From the NCBI GenBank assembly GCA_019925095.2, contig CM034402.1, positions 13,775,501 through 13,839,500 of the forward strand: a stretch of DNA of 64,000 nt, read 5' to 3'. Origin of the DNA: Dendrolimus kikuchii (lineage: Eukaryota; Arthropoda; Insecta; Lepidoptera; Lasiocampidae). Below, in pieces: positions 1 to 10,560 of this stretch. How positions within the stretch are numbered: the stretch's first letter is position 1; each line of letters begins with the position of its first letter. The notes under the pieces were generated by a model. The model saw only the letters and a program-made list of their open reading frames with translations. It did no database searches and was not told the origin of the DNA. The position numbers and the translations under genes are program-made.

Positions 1-1814
1 CCTTTTCATTCATACATCAAGATACGCAATCATGCTACGGAACAATATTTGGATCGAAAAATAATAAGCTTGTAGATCTTCATCTACAAGCGTATTATTT
101 TTAAACTCGTATATACTTTAGATAATTTTCCGTAGAAATCAAATTGTTCGTTACGATTACACGTGACCAAGCTCCCGAATTCTTCACAAATATTTGTAAC
201 ATTTTGACTGTTATGAATTCTTTAACTACACCACAATAATTAATTATTTCAAGCTCAAATCTTGTTTGGTTAACCGTTCAGAATGGTGCCTTAGTCTGCA
301 TCATAGATGAAACTTGTATATATAAAAGCCCGCATTTTACCATCGCCCATACTGCCTTACCTAGAACTACTAAGTTGTACGCAATGGCAGTCAAAAACAA
401 TGTTTAGCACCTTAGTGTAGATTAGAGAGTGTAGATTGTAGAATAAACTGAATTAACCCAGCACATATTTGCTTAAAACACTACGATATAGATTTTTTTA
501 AGCTGTCTAAAGTTGCCTTCTAATTCGACAATTAGTAAAACGTATGATTTTACGAATTTCCATAAACAACCTTCTATTACGAAGATCAAAAGCGTTGCTG
601 TTATTCTCTTACAATATAATTTAATTGTCTACAAAACACTTAACTACTTTTTTATCCTTTAAAATCCAAAGAAAGTATATAAAATGTATATAGAGTACTA
701 TATATTGTAACAGTTACATACGTAATGGTCCTGGAATTATATAGATTAAAGAAATGTAAGTATATAATATAAACGCCAACTTTGGTTACCTCATTAATAA
801 AAGTTGCCATCGATCTCCATTTTTCCAAGGAACGTTGTTACGCACTTAAGTTAAGCCAGTGAACTGTGAAGACGCGATTAGAGAGTGCTATCGTAATATA
901 TTTTTCTTTTTAAAGTCTTTTGAATATGGTGTCCACGAGACAAATGTTTTTCTATGCAATTAAAAATAGATCAATAATTAAGAACAAACAATATACTTCG
1001 CTGAAAGAATGTAGAATTCATTCTTTCAGCGAGGTATATTTTTTCTTTTGGTGCAGGGTGAGGCTACTTATATAGTGTTGAAGAAAAGGTGTGTAAATAG
1101 GCCATTTTTTCTGCTTTTGTGTTCTATTGTGTTTGTCCTACTAACATAGATGTAATTTTTGTCACTAACAAATGAATGTAATATCTGAAATAAAATAAAT
1201 TCCTAAATACTCACCAAAATACACAATTACAATTAATTACAATACTTAGTAACCCAACCGGCGGCCTTAGCGCTAAAAGCGATCTCTTCCAGGCAACCAA
1301 CAAATTATTATTAAGTAAGATTGAAGTTTACTTCATCATCGTTCATTTGCCCGGCTCGTAATGAGCCAGATTTGTACGATGGCCCGCGTAATCAGAGTAT
1401 TTGATTAAGATGTCGCAATCTTTTCCGCTCATCCTGTCAAAGCAACCGCAGCCAACGGTCGAGTAGTGCGGGCGTCGCCACTAGTGAAATGTAGAGAGCG
1501 GGGCGCCTCCATCAATCTTTAGTAATTAGCCAGTGACGCTTCTCGGCTAACGCTAATGACGAGGGGGCTTCGCCGACGCGCCGCACCTAACTACATAAAT
1601 TACAGCGTGTTGCTGGCATTGCAGCCGGGTTTGCTATTCGTTACTAATAACGGAATATTTGAATGGATGCCATAAATCGAACGTGAAATAGTACTAGCTG
1701 AAGTATATAACGAACATACTTCTTACACAAGTTTATAGTAGAGGAGACGGTGAAGATGCACAGTCACCCATCTGATAACCAGATGCAACATGCTTTTTAT
1801 CAAATTATATCTTA
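1..1814. other. Intergenic, AT-rich, with two hairpins and a GC-richer block
   Basis: No convincing coding exon is visible. Two short hairpins stand out: arms 58-77/82-101 (20 bp, one mismatch, 4-nt loop) and 990-1011/1019-1040 (22 bp, one mismatch, 7-nt loop). Around 1255-1300 is a repeat-like segment containing GCGATCTCTTCCAG, which recurs with small changes near 20310. The block 1340-1660 is richer in GC and complex, not simple repeat, and has homeodomain-type TAATTAG cores. It has no long open frame and may be regulatory. That is inference only. Confidence 0.5.
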
Positions 1815-2143
1815 TCTATAAGTGTATATATAAAAGAAAGTCGTGTTAGTTACACTATTTATATCTCAAGAACGGCAGTACCGATTTGGCTGAAAATTGG
1901 TGGGGACGTAGCTTAGAACCAGGAGACGGACATAGGATACTTTTTATCTCGTTGGAACCGGTAGGTGGCGCTGAGATCGAGTTCTAGAATCCTCCTAATC
2001 ACCTGGAGCGATTTTGGTGATTTTGTTTTTGTGTGTTTGAGTGGGTCCCCGGATGGTTTAAATTCGAACCGGTAGGTGGCGCTGGGATCGGGTGCTAGAT
2101 TTTTATTTTTTCAGAGCAGGACAACGTCTGCCGAGGCCGCTAG
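1815..2143 (+). mobile_element. Helitron-like non-autonomous element
   Basis: The segment begins TC after an A at 1814 and ends CTAG at 2140-2143 followed by T. These are the expected Helitron termini and A/T target. The body (GATTTGGCTGAAAATTGGTG, GGTAGGTGGCGCTG occurring twice) resembles families that recur elsewhere in the window, for example in reverse near 45670-45850. There is no coding capacity, so it would depend on a Rep/helicase supplied elsewhere. Boundaries were read by eye. Confidence 0.6.
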
Positions 2144-2541
2144 TTGATTTATAAACACGTCTACGATAGCTTGACAATCGAAAAGTGTTCATGGCTATTT
2201 TTAATTGAATTAATTTCAACTCTTTTGATAACTGAAAACATTTAGTTTCAAGTAATAGTTTTTAACACGGAGAATATGCCTTGATAGGCTTACCTATTTA
2301 TATCTGCTCGTGGCTACCTGGCAAGCAGGTATGAACAGGTAAGTCAATATAGATACGACACCGTTCTGTTAACCAGTAACAATTGGTATCATAAAAAAGA
2401 AAATTAAATTACAAAAATAACCGATAGACTTGCCTGCAAAAAACTGTTCATGGAATATTATTACCTTGCTTTGAAGACTTTAAAAATAGCCATGAACACT
2501 TTTCGGTTGGTAAGCCATCATAGACATGTTTACAAATCAAT
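2144..2541. mobile_element. MITE with about 60-bp terminal inverted repeats
   Basis: The left arm (2144-2206, beginning TTGATTTATAAACACGTCTA) is inverted at the right arm (2479-2541, ending GTTTACAAATCAA), with a few mismatches over about 60 bp. The 270-bp interior has no ORF of note. The superfamily is unclear because no target-site duplication could be defined: the left arm directly touches the CTAG end of the Helitron-like element. Confidence 0.6.
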
Positions 2542-3199
2542 GTAATTTGATTTTAAAAAATGACACATCTGGTTATTAGATGAGTGAAGGTCGATCTTCA
2601 ACGTGTCTTAGACTATTAAATCAAAAACTTTTTACTTTATTCATAGCAAGAATACATCAGACTTGCATCAGCATGGAACAACACCGGAACGTCAGTTCCG
2701 GTTCTGAAACAAATTACAGTTGCCTATGTACACTTAAAACACCAGACATATTACTAAGTCTTAATAGACGGAATTTAATATAATCCCATATATTCTGTAA
2801 ACTTTTCCGATATTGAAATTATCTTACGTTTATCTCTGATTTCTAAATTACATATACATATCAAACTAGTTTTATCTGTCCTGGTTTATTCGAGTAAACT
2901 ACGAAATCGTATCTTCAGGAATCTATCCATTTACCGAAATAAAAAAAGTAATATCCTAGCTTTGTCTTTATTACAAAAAATACATAGAATTAAATCAAAT
3001 TTCATGATAACTCAATCAATCCCATAACCATGAAAAAGGATAGAAATAACACGCCTAACACACAAATATTCACATTTAGAATATGTTATATGTGTGTGTG
3101 TGTAGCTTGTATTCCCATTTATTATTAGAGTATTTTAATTTGAAAGTATATTTTATAATTGTTAGCTTTTATCTACACCACTATTATGAAATAAAAGAT
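2542..3199. other. Intergenic, nothing recognisable
   Basis: AT-rich sequence with a short (TG)n run near 3089-3103. An open frame at 2580-2783 has no recognisable features and is probably chance. The stretch ends where the 3' terminus of the R1-clade element begins. Confidence 0.5.
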
Positions 3200-3553
3200 T
3201 AGCAGGGGGAATGTCTTTGGACACCGTCCTCGGGCTCTTCGGGGGAAGAGCCAAATGCAGCGCAGAAGCATGCATCGAGGGTGTGTGGGACTCTCGGCGG
3301 CCGGTTCTCCACGCTAGCTTCAAACAGAAGCAGTCGCGAGAAACCGATCGCCAAACTACCCACTAAACCTAAACCTGCGCCCCTGTATCAACGCTTTTAC
3401 GGGGCGTCACGGGATCTAGAACAGAGTTACTGCACCGTGACGCCCCCACGCTCGGTAATACTGGGCCACCCCGGTGGCAGAGTGACCCACTTCATCAATC
3501 AGGGGGGGGAAGTCCGCTGCTACCCCCGTAGCAGCGGCCCCCTGTGACGGTAA

Positions 3554-6500
3554 TTATGGGAGGAGATTCGCGTAGCGGCGCCTTCTACCGCCGGTCCGCC
3601 TCCTGCGGATGGGGTCCGCGTTCGCGTCCTCCTCCCTAACTCTTTCTGCGGCCTCCTTCTGCGCCAGGACGGACTCGCAGAAGGAGGAAACCGCAAGCCA
3701 AGATTGCTGGCCCTGGAGCATCGCCTCGACCATGCTACGAAGCGAGCTCACAGGGCCAACGACGTTTTCTAAGAGGGCCCTCTGGGGCCCCCAGGCGGCG
3801 CACTCCACGAGCGTGTGAAACGCCGTATCTTGGAGCACGCCGCACTCGTGACATTGCGGGGAGGGCTCCCGCCCCACGATTTGATGCAGATACTTACCAA
3901 AGCAGCCGTGCCCGGTAAGTATCTGCACCATTCTAAACGTCAGGGTCCCGCGTTTCCGCGAGACCCAACGAGCTAGGTGGGGGCGGATCGCCTCCACCGT
4001 CTCAATTCCAGCTTCTGGGGACTCCAGGTCCCTCTGCCAAATACGGATCAGAGCCTCGGTCGCCTGGGCCCTGATCATCCGAGTTTCTGCCGGGCACGGC
4101 ACTTCTCCTCTCGCCCGAGCATCCTGCCGGAAGCGGTACACTGTTGCGAGCACCTCCGCCTGGAGATCCCAGGGCGGATCACCCGCCAACAATGTCGCCG
4201 CCGTCCACGACACAGTACGGTATCCCCGTATGGACCTCACGGACAGAACCCTCTGAGTCCTCCTCAGCAGGGTCCTGTTTTTCCGGTGTAGTGCATGACT
4301 CCATACGGGGGCTCCGTACAGTGCCATACTCCGGAGGATGCCGGCGTACAATTTCCTCACCGCCGCGCCCGGCCCTCCCACGTTCGGAAGAAGCCTGGCC
4401 AGGGCGGTAGCGGATTTGATCAACCTCGGGGCCAGCTGGGTGAAGTGGGCCCCGAAGCTCCACGTTCCATCGATGACAAGCCCCAGATATCTCATCTGGG
4501 GCTTGACCGCTACCGCAACACCTTGGACAGCGACGCGCGCGTCCCGGGGTGCACGTCTATGTGGTCTGCGGAACATGAGGGCCTCCGTTTTCTCAGGGGA
4601 GACCCTCAGGCCAAGACGCCGGATACGCTGAACTACCAACGCCGTTCCGGCGTTGGCGAGCTCCACAGACTCTTCATAGGTTCCGCCCCGGGCCGTGACG
4701 AGGGTGTCGTCTGCGAAGCAGAGCACCCCCATCCCGGGCAGGACTGGCTCGCGGAGGAGCCAGTCGTAGCCAATGTTCCACAGGGTCGGACCCAGCACCG
4801 ACCCTTGTGGAACGCCGCACGCGACGCGTCGCCTACCTATAACCTGGCCAGTTTGGCCGCCCTCCCAAAGGATGTACCGGTCCTGGAGGTAGTCCTCCAA
4901 CAGCCTCGTGAGGTACGGGGGGACTCCATGAGACTGGAGCCCCGCCCTGATCGTCTCGTGAGGGAGACTGTTGAAGGCATTTTTAATGTCAAGAGAAACC
5001 GCCAGGACGGACTCCTTCATGTGTTCCGCCTCTCTCGTGAGGCTCTGTAGTGCGTTCAGGGCGTCTAACGTCGAACGCCCTGCCCTGAATCCATATTGAG
5101 CCTCAGAGAGCCCAGGCCCATTCGAATCAAGGTGACGAACGAGGCGGCCGGCGAGAATCTTCTCGAAGACCTTGGCCGCCTCGTTGAGCAAGACGATGGG
5201 CCTGTAGGCGGACGGATCGTTGGGAGGACGACCCTCCTTCGGAAGTAGGCATAGCCGGCCCTCCTTCCACTGCTTCGGGAATACGCCTGACCTGATGCAG
5301 GCATTGAAAAGTTCCCGAAGCTGGCCGCGTAGGTGTTTAGCGGCCAGGAAGAGGGCTCGGCCCGGGACCCCATCAGGTCCCGGTGCAGTCTTCCGGCCCC
5401 GGAGGCGCTCCAGGGCCATGTCTAGTTCCTCTTCGGAAACGAGGGGAGGCTCCGTCTCCGAAGGACTGGGATGTGGAGGGCTCATTACCGGGGGAGTGAA
5501 GGCCCCTGGGTCCGGAAAGAGTCCGTCAATAACGGAAATGAGGACCCCCTCCTCGAGGGACGCCGTAACCGGGGTTGTACAAGCCCGCATTTTTTTACGG
5601 GCCACCCGGTACGGACGCCCCCAAGGGTCCCCGTCAAGGCTTTTTAACATCTCTTCCCGAGCCCGGGTCTTCGACTGGATGATCTCCAGCCGAAGAGCCT
5701 TTTTGGCAGCCCGATACTCCCCGACAAAACTGTTTTCCTCCACATAGTCCGGAGGTTGTCGGCGCCGGCAGCGTCTGAGAGACCGGCGCGCTCTGAGGGC
5801 TGCCTCCCTCAGACCGCCGATCTCTGCGGTCCACCAATAGACCGCCTTTCGCTGCGGGGGCCGACGCGACCGAGGCATTGCTGCATCGCATACCCTTACG
5901 AGGGCCTTGCGCATGCGCTCTGCTAGAACCTCCGGACCTCCTGTATTGACTGGATTGACCCAGCTCTGGACGATTGCCATCTCCTCGGCCAGCTCTGGAT
6001 TGAGCCGACCGAGGGACCAGCGCGGAAACTGGCCGTGTCCGCGTGGTGGAACCGAGATCGCGCTCGGAGGAGGGGAGAGCTCGAATCTGATATAGAGATG
6101 ATCAGATAGAGTCTCCATCTCCTCCACGACTCTCCATCCGTCCACCCTACGTGCGACCGCGTGGGTGGCGAACGACAGGTCGATGACCGATCCACCCCGC
6201 GCTCGCACGCAGGTATGGACCGCTCCCCGGTTTAAGATGGTCAGACCGCATTGGAGCGCCCACGCTTCCACGGCCTGTCCCCTCATGTCAGTGGCGGCGT
6301 TACCCCAGGAACGGGATTTGGCATTAAAGTCGCCGAGAACGAAATACGCCCTCGGCGACAACCTGCCCGCGGCGGCCCTGACGGAATCTAAGAAAGTCTC
6401 AAACTCCGCCAGGGGACGGTTGGGGGAGAAGTACACGCCTATGAAGGCATGCTGACCCCAACCTGCCACCGCGTAACCCCGTCCCCTCTCTATGACAGAG

Positions 6501-6703
6501 AGTTGGGTGCCAGAGCCCGATCTGGCGACCACCGCCACCGTCTCGTCCAGATCCCCGACCCAGTTGCCCTGGTCGGGGACGTAGTAAGGCTCGCTTACTA
6601 CGGCCAGGTCAATCCCCCACTCCGCCATGGCCTGCATGGCCAGATCCTGCGCGCCGGCGGAGTGGTTTACGTTACTCTGGAGGAAGCTATGTCGTACAGG
6701 CAT
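3554..6703 (-). CDS. R1-clade retrotransposon ORF2 (endonuclease-reverse transcriptase)
   Basis: A 1049-aa enzyme that nicks target DNA and primes cDNA synthesis from the nick. Residues 1-210 are an APE-like endonuclease, with GDFN at 124-127 and SDH at 200-202. The reverse transcriptase covers about 420-760: YRPIVLLNEAAKV near 500, QYGFRAGRST near 537, GVPQGSVLGP at 630-639 and the catalytic FADD at 663-666. A C-terminal Cys-His motif (C951-x2-C-x8-H-x4-C968) is the usual R1/LINE tail. The length is close to R1Bm and SART1 ORF2 proteins (about 1050 aa). All key motifs are present and no break is seen. The start AUG overlaps a UAA two bases after the ORF1 stop. Confidence 0.96.
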   Translation of the reverse strand: MPVRHSFLQSNVNHSAGAQDLAMQAMAEWGIDLAVVSEPYYVPDQGNWVGDLDETVAVVARSGSGTQLSVIERGRGYAVAGWGQHAFIGVYFSPNRPLAEFETFLDSVRAAAGRLSPRAYFVLGDFNAKSRSWGNAATDMRGQAVEAWALQCGLTILNRGAVHTCVRARGGSVIDLSFATHAVARRVDGWRVVEEMETLSDHLYIRFELSPPPSAISVPPRGHGQFPRWSLGRLNPELAEEMAIVQSWVNPVNTGGPEVLAERMRKALVRVCDAAMPRSRRPPQRKAVYWWTAEIGGLREAALRARRSLRRCRRRQPPDYVEENSFVGEYRAAKKALRLEIIQSKTRAREEMLKSLDGDPWGRPYRVARKKMRACTTPVTASLEEGVLISVIDGLFPDPGAFTPPVMSPPHPSPSETEPPLVSEEELDMALERLRGRKTAPGPDGVPGRALFLAAKHLRGQLRELFNACIRSGVFPKQWKEGRLCLLPKEGRPPNDPSAYRPIVLLNEAAKVFEKILAGRLVRHLDSNGPGLSEAQYGFRAGRSTLDALNALQSLTREAEHMKESVLAVSLDIKNAFNSLPHETIRAGLQSHGVPPYLTRLLEDYLQDRYILWEGGQTGQVIGRRRVACGVPQGSVLGPTLWNIGYDWLLREPVLPGMGVLCFADDTLVTARGGTYEESVELANAGTALVVQRIRRLGLRVSPEKTEALMFRRPHRRAPRDARVAVQGVAVAVKPQMRYLGLVIDGTWSFGAHFTQLAPRLIKSATALARLLPNVGGPGAAVRKLYAGILRSMALYGAPVWSHALHRKNRTLLRRTQRVLSVRSIRGYRTVSWTAATLLAGDPPWDLQAEVLATVYRFRQDARARGEVPCPAETRMIRAQATEALIRIWQRDLESPEAGIETVEAIRPHLARWVSRKRGTLTFRMVQILTGHGCFGKYLHQIVGREPSPQCHECGVLQDTAFHTLVECAAWGPQRALLENVVGPVSSLRSMVEAMLQGQQSWLAVSSFCESVLAQKEAAERVREEDANADPIRRRRTGGRRRRYANLLP

Positions 6704-6705
6704 TA

Positions 6706-9051
6706 TTAATTGACCGACATAGCCTCCCCTCTAGTCGATACTGCTGTCGCCCTCGCCGGGGGGGTGAACCTACCCCGAACGATGGGAGGGAGGCAGACCC
6801 TCGCCAGCGTTGGGTGCGTTGCTGTTTTTCCCCCCGCCGCGCAGACTGCGCAGTGGGGGGCCGAAGCTGTGCAGTCGGGCATTGCGTGTCCGCTCTTCCC
6901 ACAGCGGAGACACAAGCCCGACCTGTCGGGGCAGGATTCTGGGCACATCTGCGTGCTGTGCCCGATCCCGTAACAACGGTAGCACCGTATTGGTCGTGCT
7001 TCTTTGGCCTCGACTTTCGCCGAGCTAAAGCCCACCAATAAGTGGCCCCGTTCGGCGAGTATCTTAGCCAATGGTATTGGGCACAGCACGTACGCTGAGC
7101 CCATCCCCCCCGGTCCTGAACCAATTCTGTTGGCAACAATCCTATCGAGCTGGCAATTGCCAGCACGGGCGACAGCAGCTCGCAGAGATTCGGGCGTGAC
7201 CGAGTCATCCAGCCCAGAGACGTAGATCTCTCCCCTTTTGCAGGGCCGGATGACCTCGGCCATCCCCTGGAGCGGCCCTCGAAGGGCTTCCGCCAACCGG
7301 TCCGCTTTATCGGTTCCCTCTGGCCCAGGAGGCAACTCTATGAGCCGGGAGTCGCGGACGGTCCGCGTTAGTTTAAGGCCCTCGTGTAGGCCCATGGCAA
7401 CTATGTCCACTACCGCGGCGGCTTTCTGAAACACGTCGCGGTAGGTGATGCCTTTTTTCTCCGCCTCCGGCAACAGCTTAATGAGGACTGCTGCTGATTT
7501 CGGCTCTGTAAAAACCACAGGCGGCTTCTTTTTGGCCTGTGGTTTGGGTGGAGCTTTCCGCGCTGGGGGCGGGACGGGGGCTTGCGTGGGGGGAAGGGGC
7601 TGGCATAGCGTTCCTTTCCCTTTCCCCTTGCCTTTCTTCCTACCCGCTACCACCGTCCATGCTTCCACGATCCCCAGCTGGGGAGCAGGCGCAGGTGTGG
7701 CGGGAACGGGGGTGTCCTGGATTTGGGTCCCAGGCTTGGACCTCAGCATGGGAAACTCAGTTGGACCTGAGCTTCCAGAGGGCCCGGGCGCCGTCGGCGT
7801 CTGCGTCGGGGCGGCAGACGACGTTTTCATTTTTTTCCCCTTCTTTTTGGGGGGAGGTGGGGGAGGGGGACCCATCACCTCCACGGGCTGTGGCACCACG
7901 TCCATAGGGACCGCGTCGTCATCGACAACAACGGTCGCCTGTGGGGCCGTACTTTTTTGGGGCAACAGGGACGCCCTGTTTGCTTTGTTCGCCGCGGCTA
8001 GCGGCGGACGAATTATTGGGGGAGGGAGGAGGCGGTCCTCAAACCCGGCGAGCCGGGCGTTGATCATTTCCCCCACCGACACTATGATGGCTCGTTTGAG
8101 CTCCTCTAGGTCGAGTGGGGGACTGGAGACCACCACCGTCTCCCTTTCTTTGGCAGGGCCGTCAGATTTAGCCGCGGCCCGCATCTCCTCGAACTCTCTG
8201 CGGTGAGCCTTGACTTCCATCCGCAGGGAGTCTACTTCTCTTTTTAACCGGAGGTTCTCAAGTGTGAGCCTCCGGTTCTCTAGATCCAGGGACCTCGCCG
8301 ACAAGCTTTGTACAATGTCGGCGAGTTTCCCAGCGGCCTCTTTCAATTTTTTAATATAACCTCCTTTGAGGTTTCCCGAGGTCTGGGCGACATGAAAAAT
8401 GTCGGCCACGTGGGAGCCCGCTAAGACGCGGAGTTCCTCGGCCCCCATCCTTTCTATGTCGCCCTCCCTCGGGTCGACTGGATCTGTAGCATCCTCGGAG
8501 GTGCCGCTATCCCTTTGACGGGCGCTCTGCATGCGCTCAATTTCCTCGCAGAGGGCGATGCTGCGGGCAAGTATATCCGCCGACTCGCCCTCTCTGCGGG
8601 ACGTCGGCGACGCTGCGCCACTACTAGTTGCCGCAACTGCGGCGTCTTTTTGACACGTCGCGGCTGCGGCCTCATTTTGTAATGCCGCGCCATCGGTTTC
8701 CACTGCAGGATCGGCTTGCGAGTGGACCTTCGGCGCGGTGCCCTTACTTTTTGCGGCGCCTTTGGACCCCGCACGGGTGGCCTCCAGCGTCGCCCCTGTA
8801 GTTATAGCCGCTACGGAGGTGACCCCCGCAGATTCGTCCTGCGGGCGGACCCCTGGCGCGGCGCCTACCGATACGGCTCTCACCGCACCTCTGCCGCGCC
8901 CGGCGATGCTCCTGCTCCGCCGGGTCACAGCGACCTTCGTTGCCGATTCATCGGCGTCTGTAGCGTCCTGGTACGGACCGCGGGAGCGAACGCGGGACTT
9001 TTTACGGACCGCGCTCGCTCCCCTAGGGGGTCGGGGCTCGGGGTCCGCCAT
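6706..9051 (-). CDS. R1-clade retrotransposon ORF1 (Gag-like protein)
   Basis: A 781-aa nucleic-acid-binding protein, expected to coat the element RNA in a ribonucleoprotein. The N-terminal half is low-complexity, rich in Ala, Arg and Ser. A probable coiled coil lies around residues 200-310 and a Pro-rich stretch in the middle. Near the C terminus are zinc knuckles: C690-x2-C-x4-H-x4-C703, a second of the same spacing at 714-727, and a third variant CAVC...H at 734-746. Triple CCHC knuckles near the end of ORF1 are typical of the R1 clade. The reading frame ends UAA UAAUG: its stop is followed by a second in-frame UAA whose last A is the first base of the ORF2 AUG. This suggests coupled termination-reinitiation, as reported for SART1. 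Confidence 0.95.
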   Translation of the reverse strand: MADPEPRPPRGASAVRKKSRVRSRGPYQDATDADESATKVAVTRRSRSIAGRGRGAVRAVSVGAAPGVRPQDESAGVTSVAAITTGATLEATRAGSKGAAKSKGTAPKVHSQADPAVETDGAALQNEAAAATCQKDAAVAATSSGAASPTSRREGESADILARSIALCEEIERMQSARQRDSGTSEDATDPVDPREGDIERMGAEELRVLAGSHVADIFHVAQTSGNLKGGYIKKLKEAAGKLADIVQSLSARSLDLENRRLTLENLRLKREVDSLRMEVKAHRREFEEMRAAAKSDGPAKERETVVVSSPPLDLEELKRAIIVSVGEMINARLAGFEDRLLPPPIIRPPLAAANKANRASLLPQKSTAPQATVVVDDDAVPMDVVPQPVEVMGPPPPPPPKKKGKKMKTSSAAPTQTPTAPGPSGSSGPTEFPMLRSKPGTQIQDTPVPATPAPAPQLGIVEAWTVVAGRKKGKGKGKGTLCQPLPPTQAPVPPPARKAPPKPQAKKKPPVVFTEPKSAAVLIKLLPEAEKKGITYRDVFQKAAAVVDIVAMGLHEGLKLTRTVRDSRLIELPPGPEGTDKADRLAEALRGPLQGMAEVIRPCKRGEIYVSGLDDSVTPESLRAAVARAGNCQLDRIVANRIGSGPGGMGSAYVLCPIPLAKILAERGHLLVGFSSAKVEAKEARPIRCYRCYGIGHSTQMCPESCPDRSGLCLRCGKSGHAMPDCTASAPHCAVCAAGGKTATHPTLARVCLPPIVRGRFTPPARATAVSTRGEAMSVN

Positions 9052-9415
9052 CAGCGGTGCCCCATGGGCCCCTTACCCGCTGCGAGACCAAATAGGGACA
9101 AAAACAAACAATAAAACCGAAAACAACGCCTAACCAACCAAGATCAAGCGACTTAACCGTAAAACAATGCCGAGTCTTTTTCGTGTGGAGCAGAACCACC
9201 CTAATCCAAAAACGAGCCGAGTCTTTTTCGAATAAGAAGGTAACAATAAACCAATAAACGAAGCCAAGTCAATATGTTTTACAGAAACGAACGAACTGAT
9301 AAACAAGCCGAGATCGATGGAAAAAACCCAAGAATAACAAAGCATGCGTCACCTATAGCACTCACGAGCGCGAGCGGCGTGGACACGACCTTCCTCTACG
9401 AGTCCGGGCGCGCCA

Positions 9416-10330
9416 CTTTCAATATGTAATCCTTAATACATTGGGTAATAATTTAAAACGACTGCCACATTTTGAGAATTTCAAAACATTGAACAAGATC
9501 AATTAATTTAATTACGTGATCAAACGATTGCAAAAAAGTCACGTGATAAATATCAGATTAAATTCTGCCTAAAACAATGAAATTAATTTTTTAAATTATA
9601 TTGTATTATATAATGAGACTGTATTGAAATTATCGTGAAATATGCGCTAGATATGTTATTTTGTTCCAAATCATGTTAAAACATTAATACACATATACCA
9701 ACTGAAACTTCATCTACGCAAATGAGATATCTCTCAAATTCCAAATGAACGCATATATCAGAAATATTGTATCTACCACTGTCTCTTAAAATAATTAAAA
9801 TAAGCACGAAACTAAAAAACAATAAATTACTTTTAAATTACTGGTAGTTATTGTTTGTCATAACGTGAAGAGTGGAATCTTCTAATACAGGTATTTCATA
9901 CTTACAAGAAGATTCCCACCACCAATGTATTCTAAAATGAAGGCAGAAACTTCAATAAAGAATTATTATTATTATTACTTTTTTTGCTTCAATAATGTGT
10001 TATATTGAAAGCGGACCCTGGACGTCAAAGTGATCGCTCCGAACGCAACCGGGATTTAACGCTCGGATGATGATGATGATGAATGTTTTATATTGAAAAT
10101 TGGAATAAGTAAAATGTAAACAAACGAAAACCTTTTTTTCTATGAATCTACAATGTCTTTTAAATGATACCACATTATTCGTTTCGATACAATTATATTT
10201 TGAAAGTTAGAAAAAATCTTCTAATATTTCAATTTTCAAGATAACATATTATTGAAGCAAAGAGGAAAAATATTTATATACAATGCAATTTTACTACACA
10301 AAATCACAAAGAAAAAATCATCAAATTGAC
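9416..10330. repeat. Intergenic with microsatellite and a LINE-like tail fragment
   Basis: AT-rich sequence with a TTA microsatellite near 9961-9981. Around 10013-10083 lies a fragment (GTGATCGCTCCGAACGCA... ending in a GAT triplet run) that looks like the 3' end of a LINE or SINE with a triplet tail. No gene was seen. Confidence 0.45.
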
Positions 10331-10560
10331 GGCCTCTGTGGTTGAGCGAGCTAAGACTGCCGGCCTACCTCACTGCAATTCAGAGGCTCCAAGTTCGATT
10401 CCTGGATGGTAAATTTCGGAAATGAATTTTCTCTGTTATCTAATTTACTATGGTCTGGGTGTCTGGGATCGGCCCCAGAGTAGTTCGTTGTATATTACCC
10501 GTAACATGCTTAATTTGGTGATATACAATATATGTGTTTGTCTGCCGATTATTATAATAG
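10331..10560 (+). repeat. tRNA-derived SINE
   Basis: The 5' part reads like a tRNA: GCCTCTGTGGTTGAGCGAGC supplies an A-box-like region and AGTTCGATTCC (about 10391) a near-perfect Pol III B box, 45-50 bp apart. It is followed by a tRNA-unrelated body of about 140 bp. This is the usual architecture of lepidopteran SINEs. It is not a functional tRNA, because no cloverleaf with a plausible acceptor stem can be drawn. Confidence 0.7.

Larger units (their letters stand above)
3200..9415 (-). mobile_element. Full-length R1-clade non-LTR retrotransposon
   Basis: A two-ORF LINE on the minus strand: a 5' UTR of about 360 bp (to about 9415), ORF1 (9051-6706), ORF2 (6703-3554) and a 3' UTR of about 350 bp ending near 3200. 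It is strikingly GC-rich against AT-rich flanks. Both ORFs lack frameshifts and stops, so the copy may be young and possibly competent. The 5' UTR has GCCGAGTCTTTTTCG twice (about 9170 and 9214). The ending CCCCCTGCT resembles the 3' end of a second, truncated R1 copy at 26177-27220. No clear target-site duplication is visible. The flanks are neither (TTAGG)n nor recognisable 28S rDNA, unlike classical TRAS/SART or R1 insertions. Confidence 0.92.

Noticed and set aside
4295..5050. A 251-codon plus-strand open frame and several other long frames over 3.5-9.1 kb
   Set aside because: They are antisense or shifted shadows of the GC-rich retrotransposon ORFs, which explain the absence of stops; none shows a domain.
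3200..9415. Insertion of the R1-clade element into 28S rDNA or telomeric repeats
   Set aside because: Neither flank has (TTAGG)n or rRNA-like sequence; both are ordinary AT-rich DNA.
3200..9415. A CCACT target-site duplication around the R1-clade element (left near 3176, right near 9410)
   Set aside because: Five bases at uncertain boundaries can match by chance, and the left copy would leave an extra 20 bp not supported by the related copy's 3' end.
10331..10420. A functional tRNA gene
   Set aside because: Only A- and B-box-like sequences are present; no acceptor stem pairs, and a SINE body follows.
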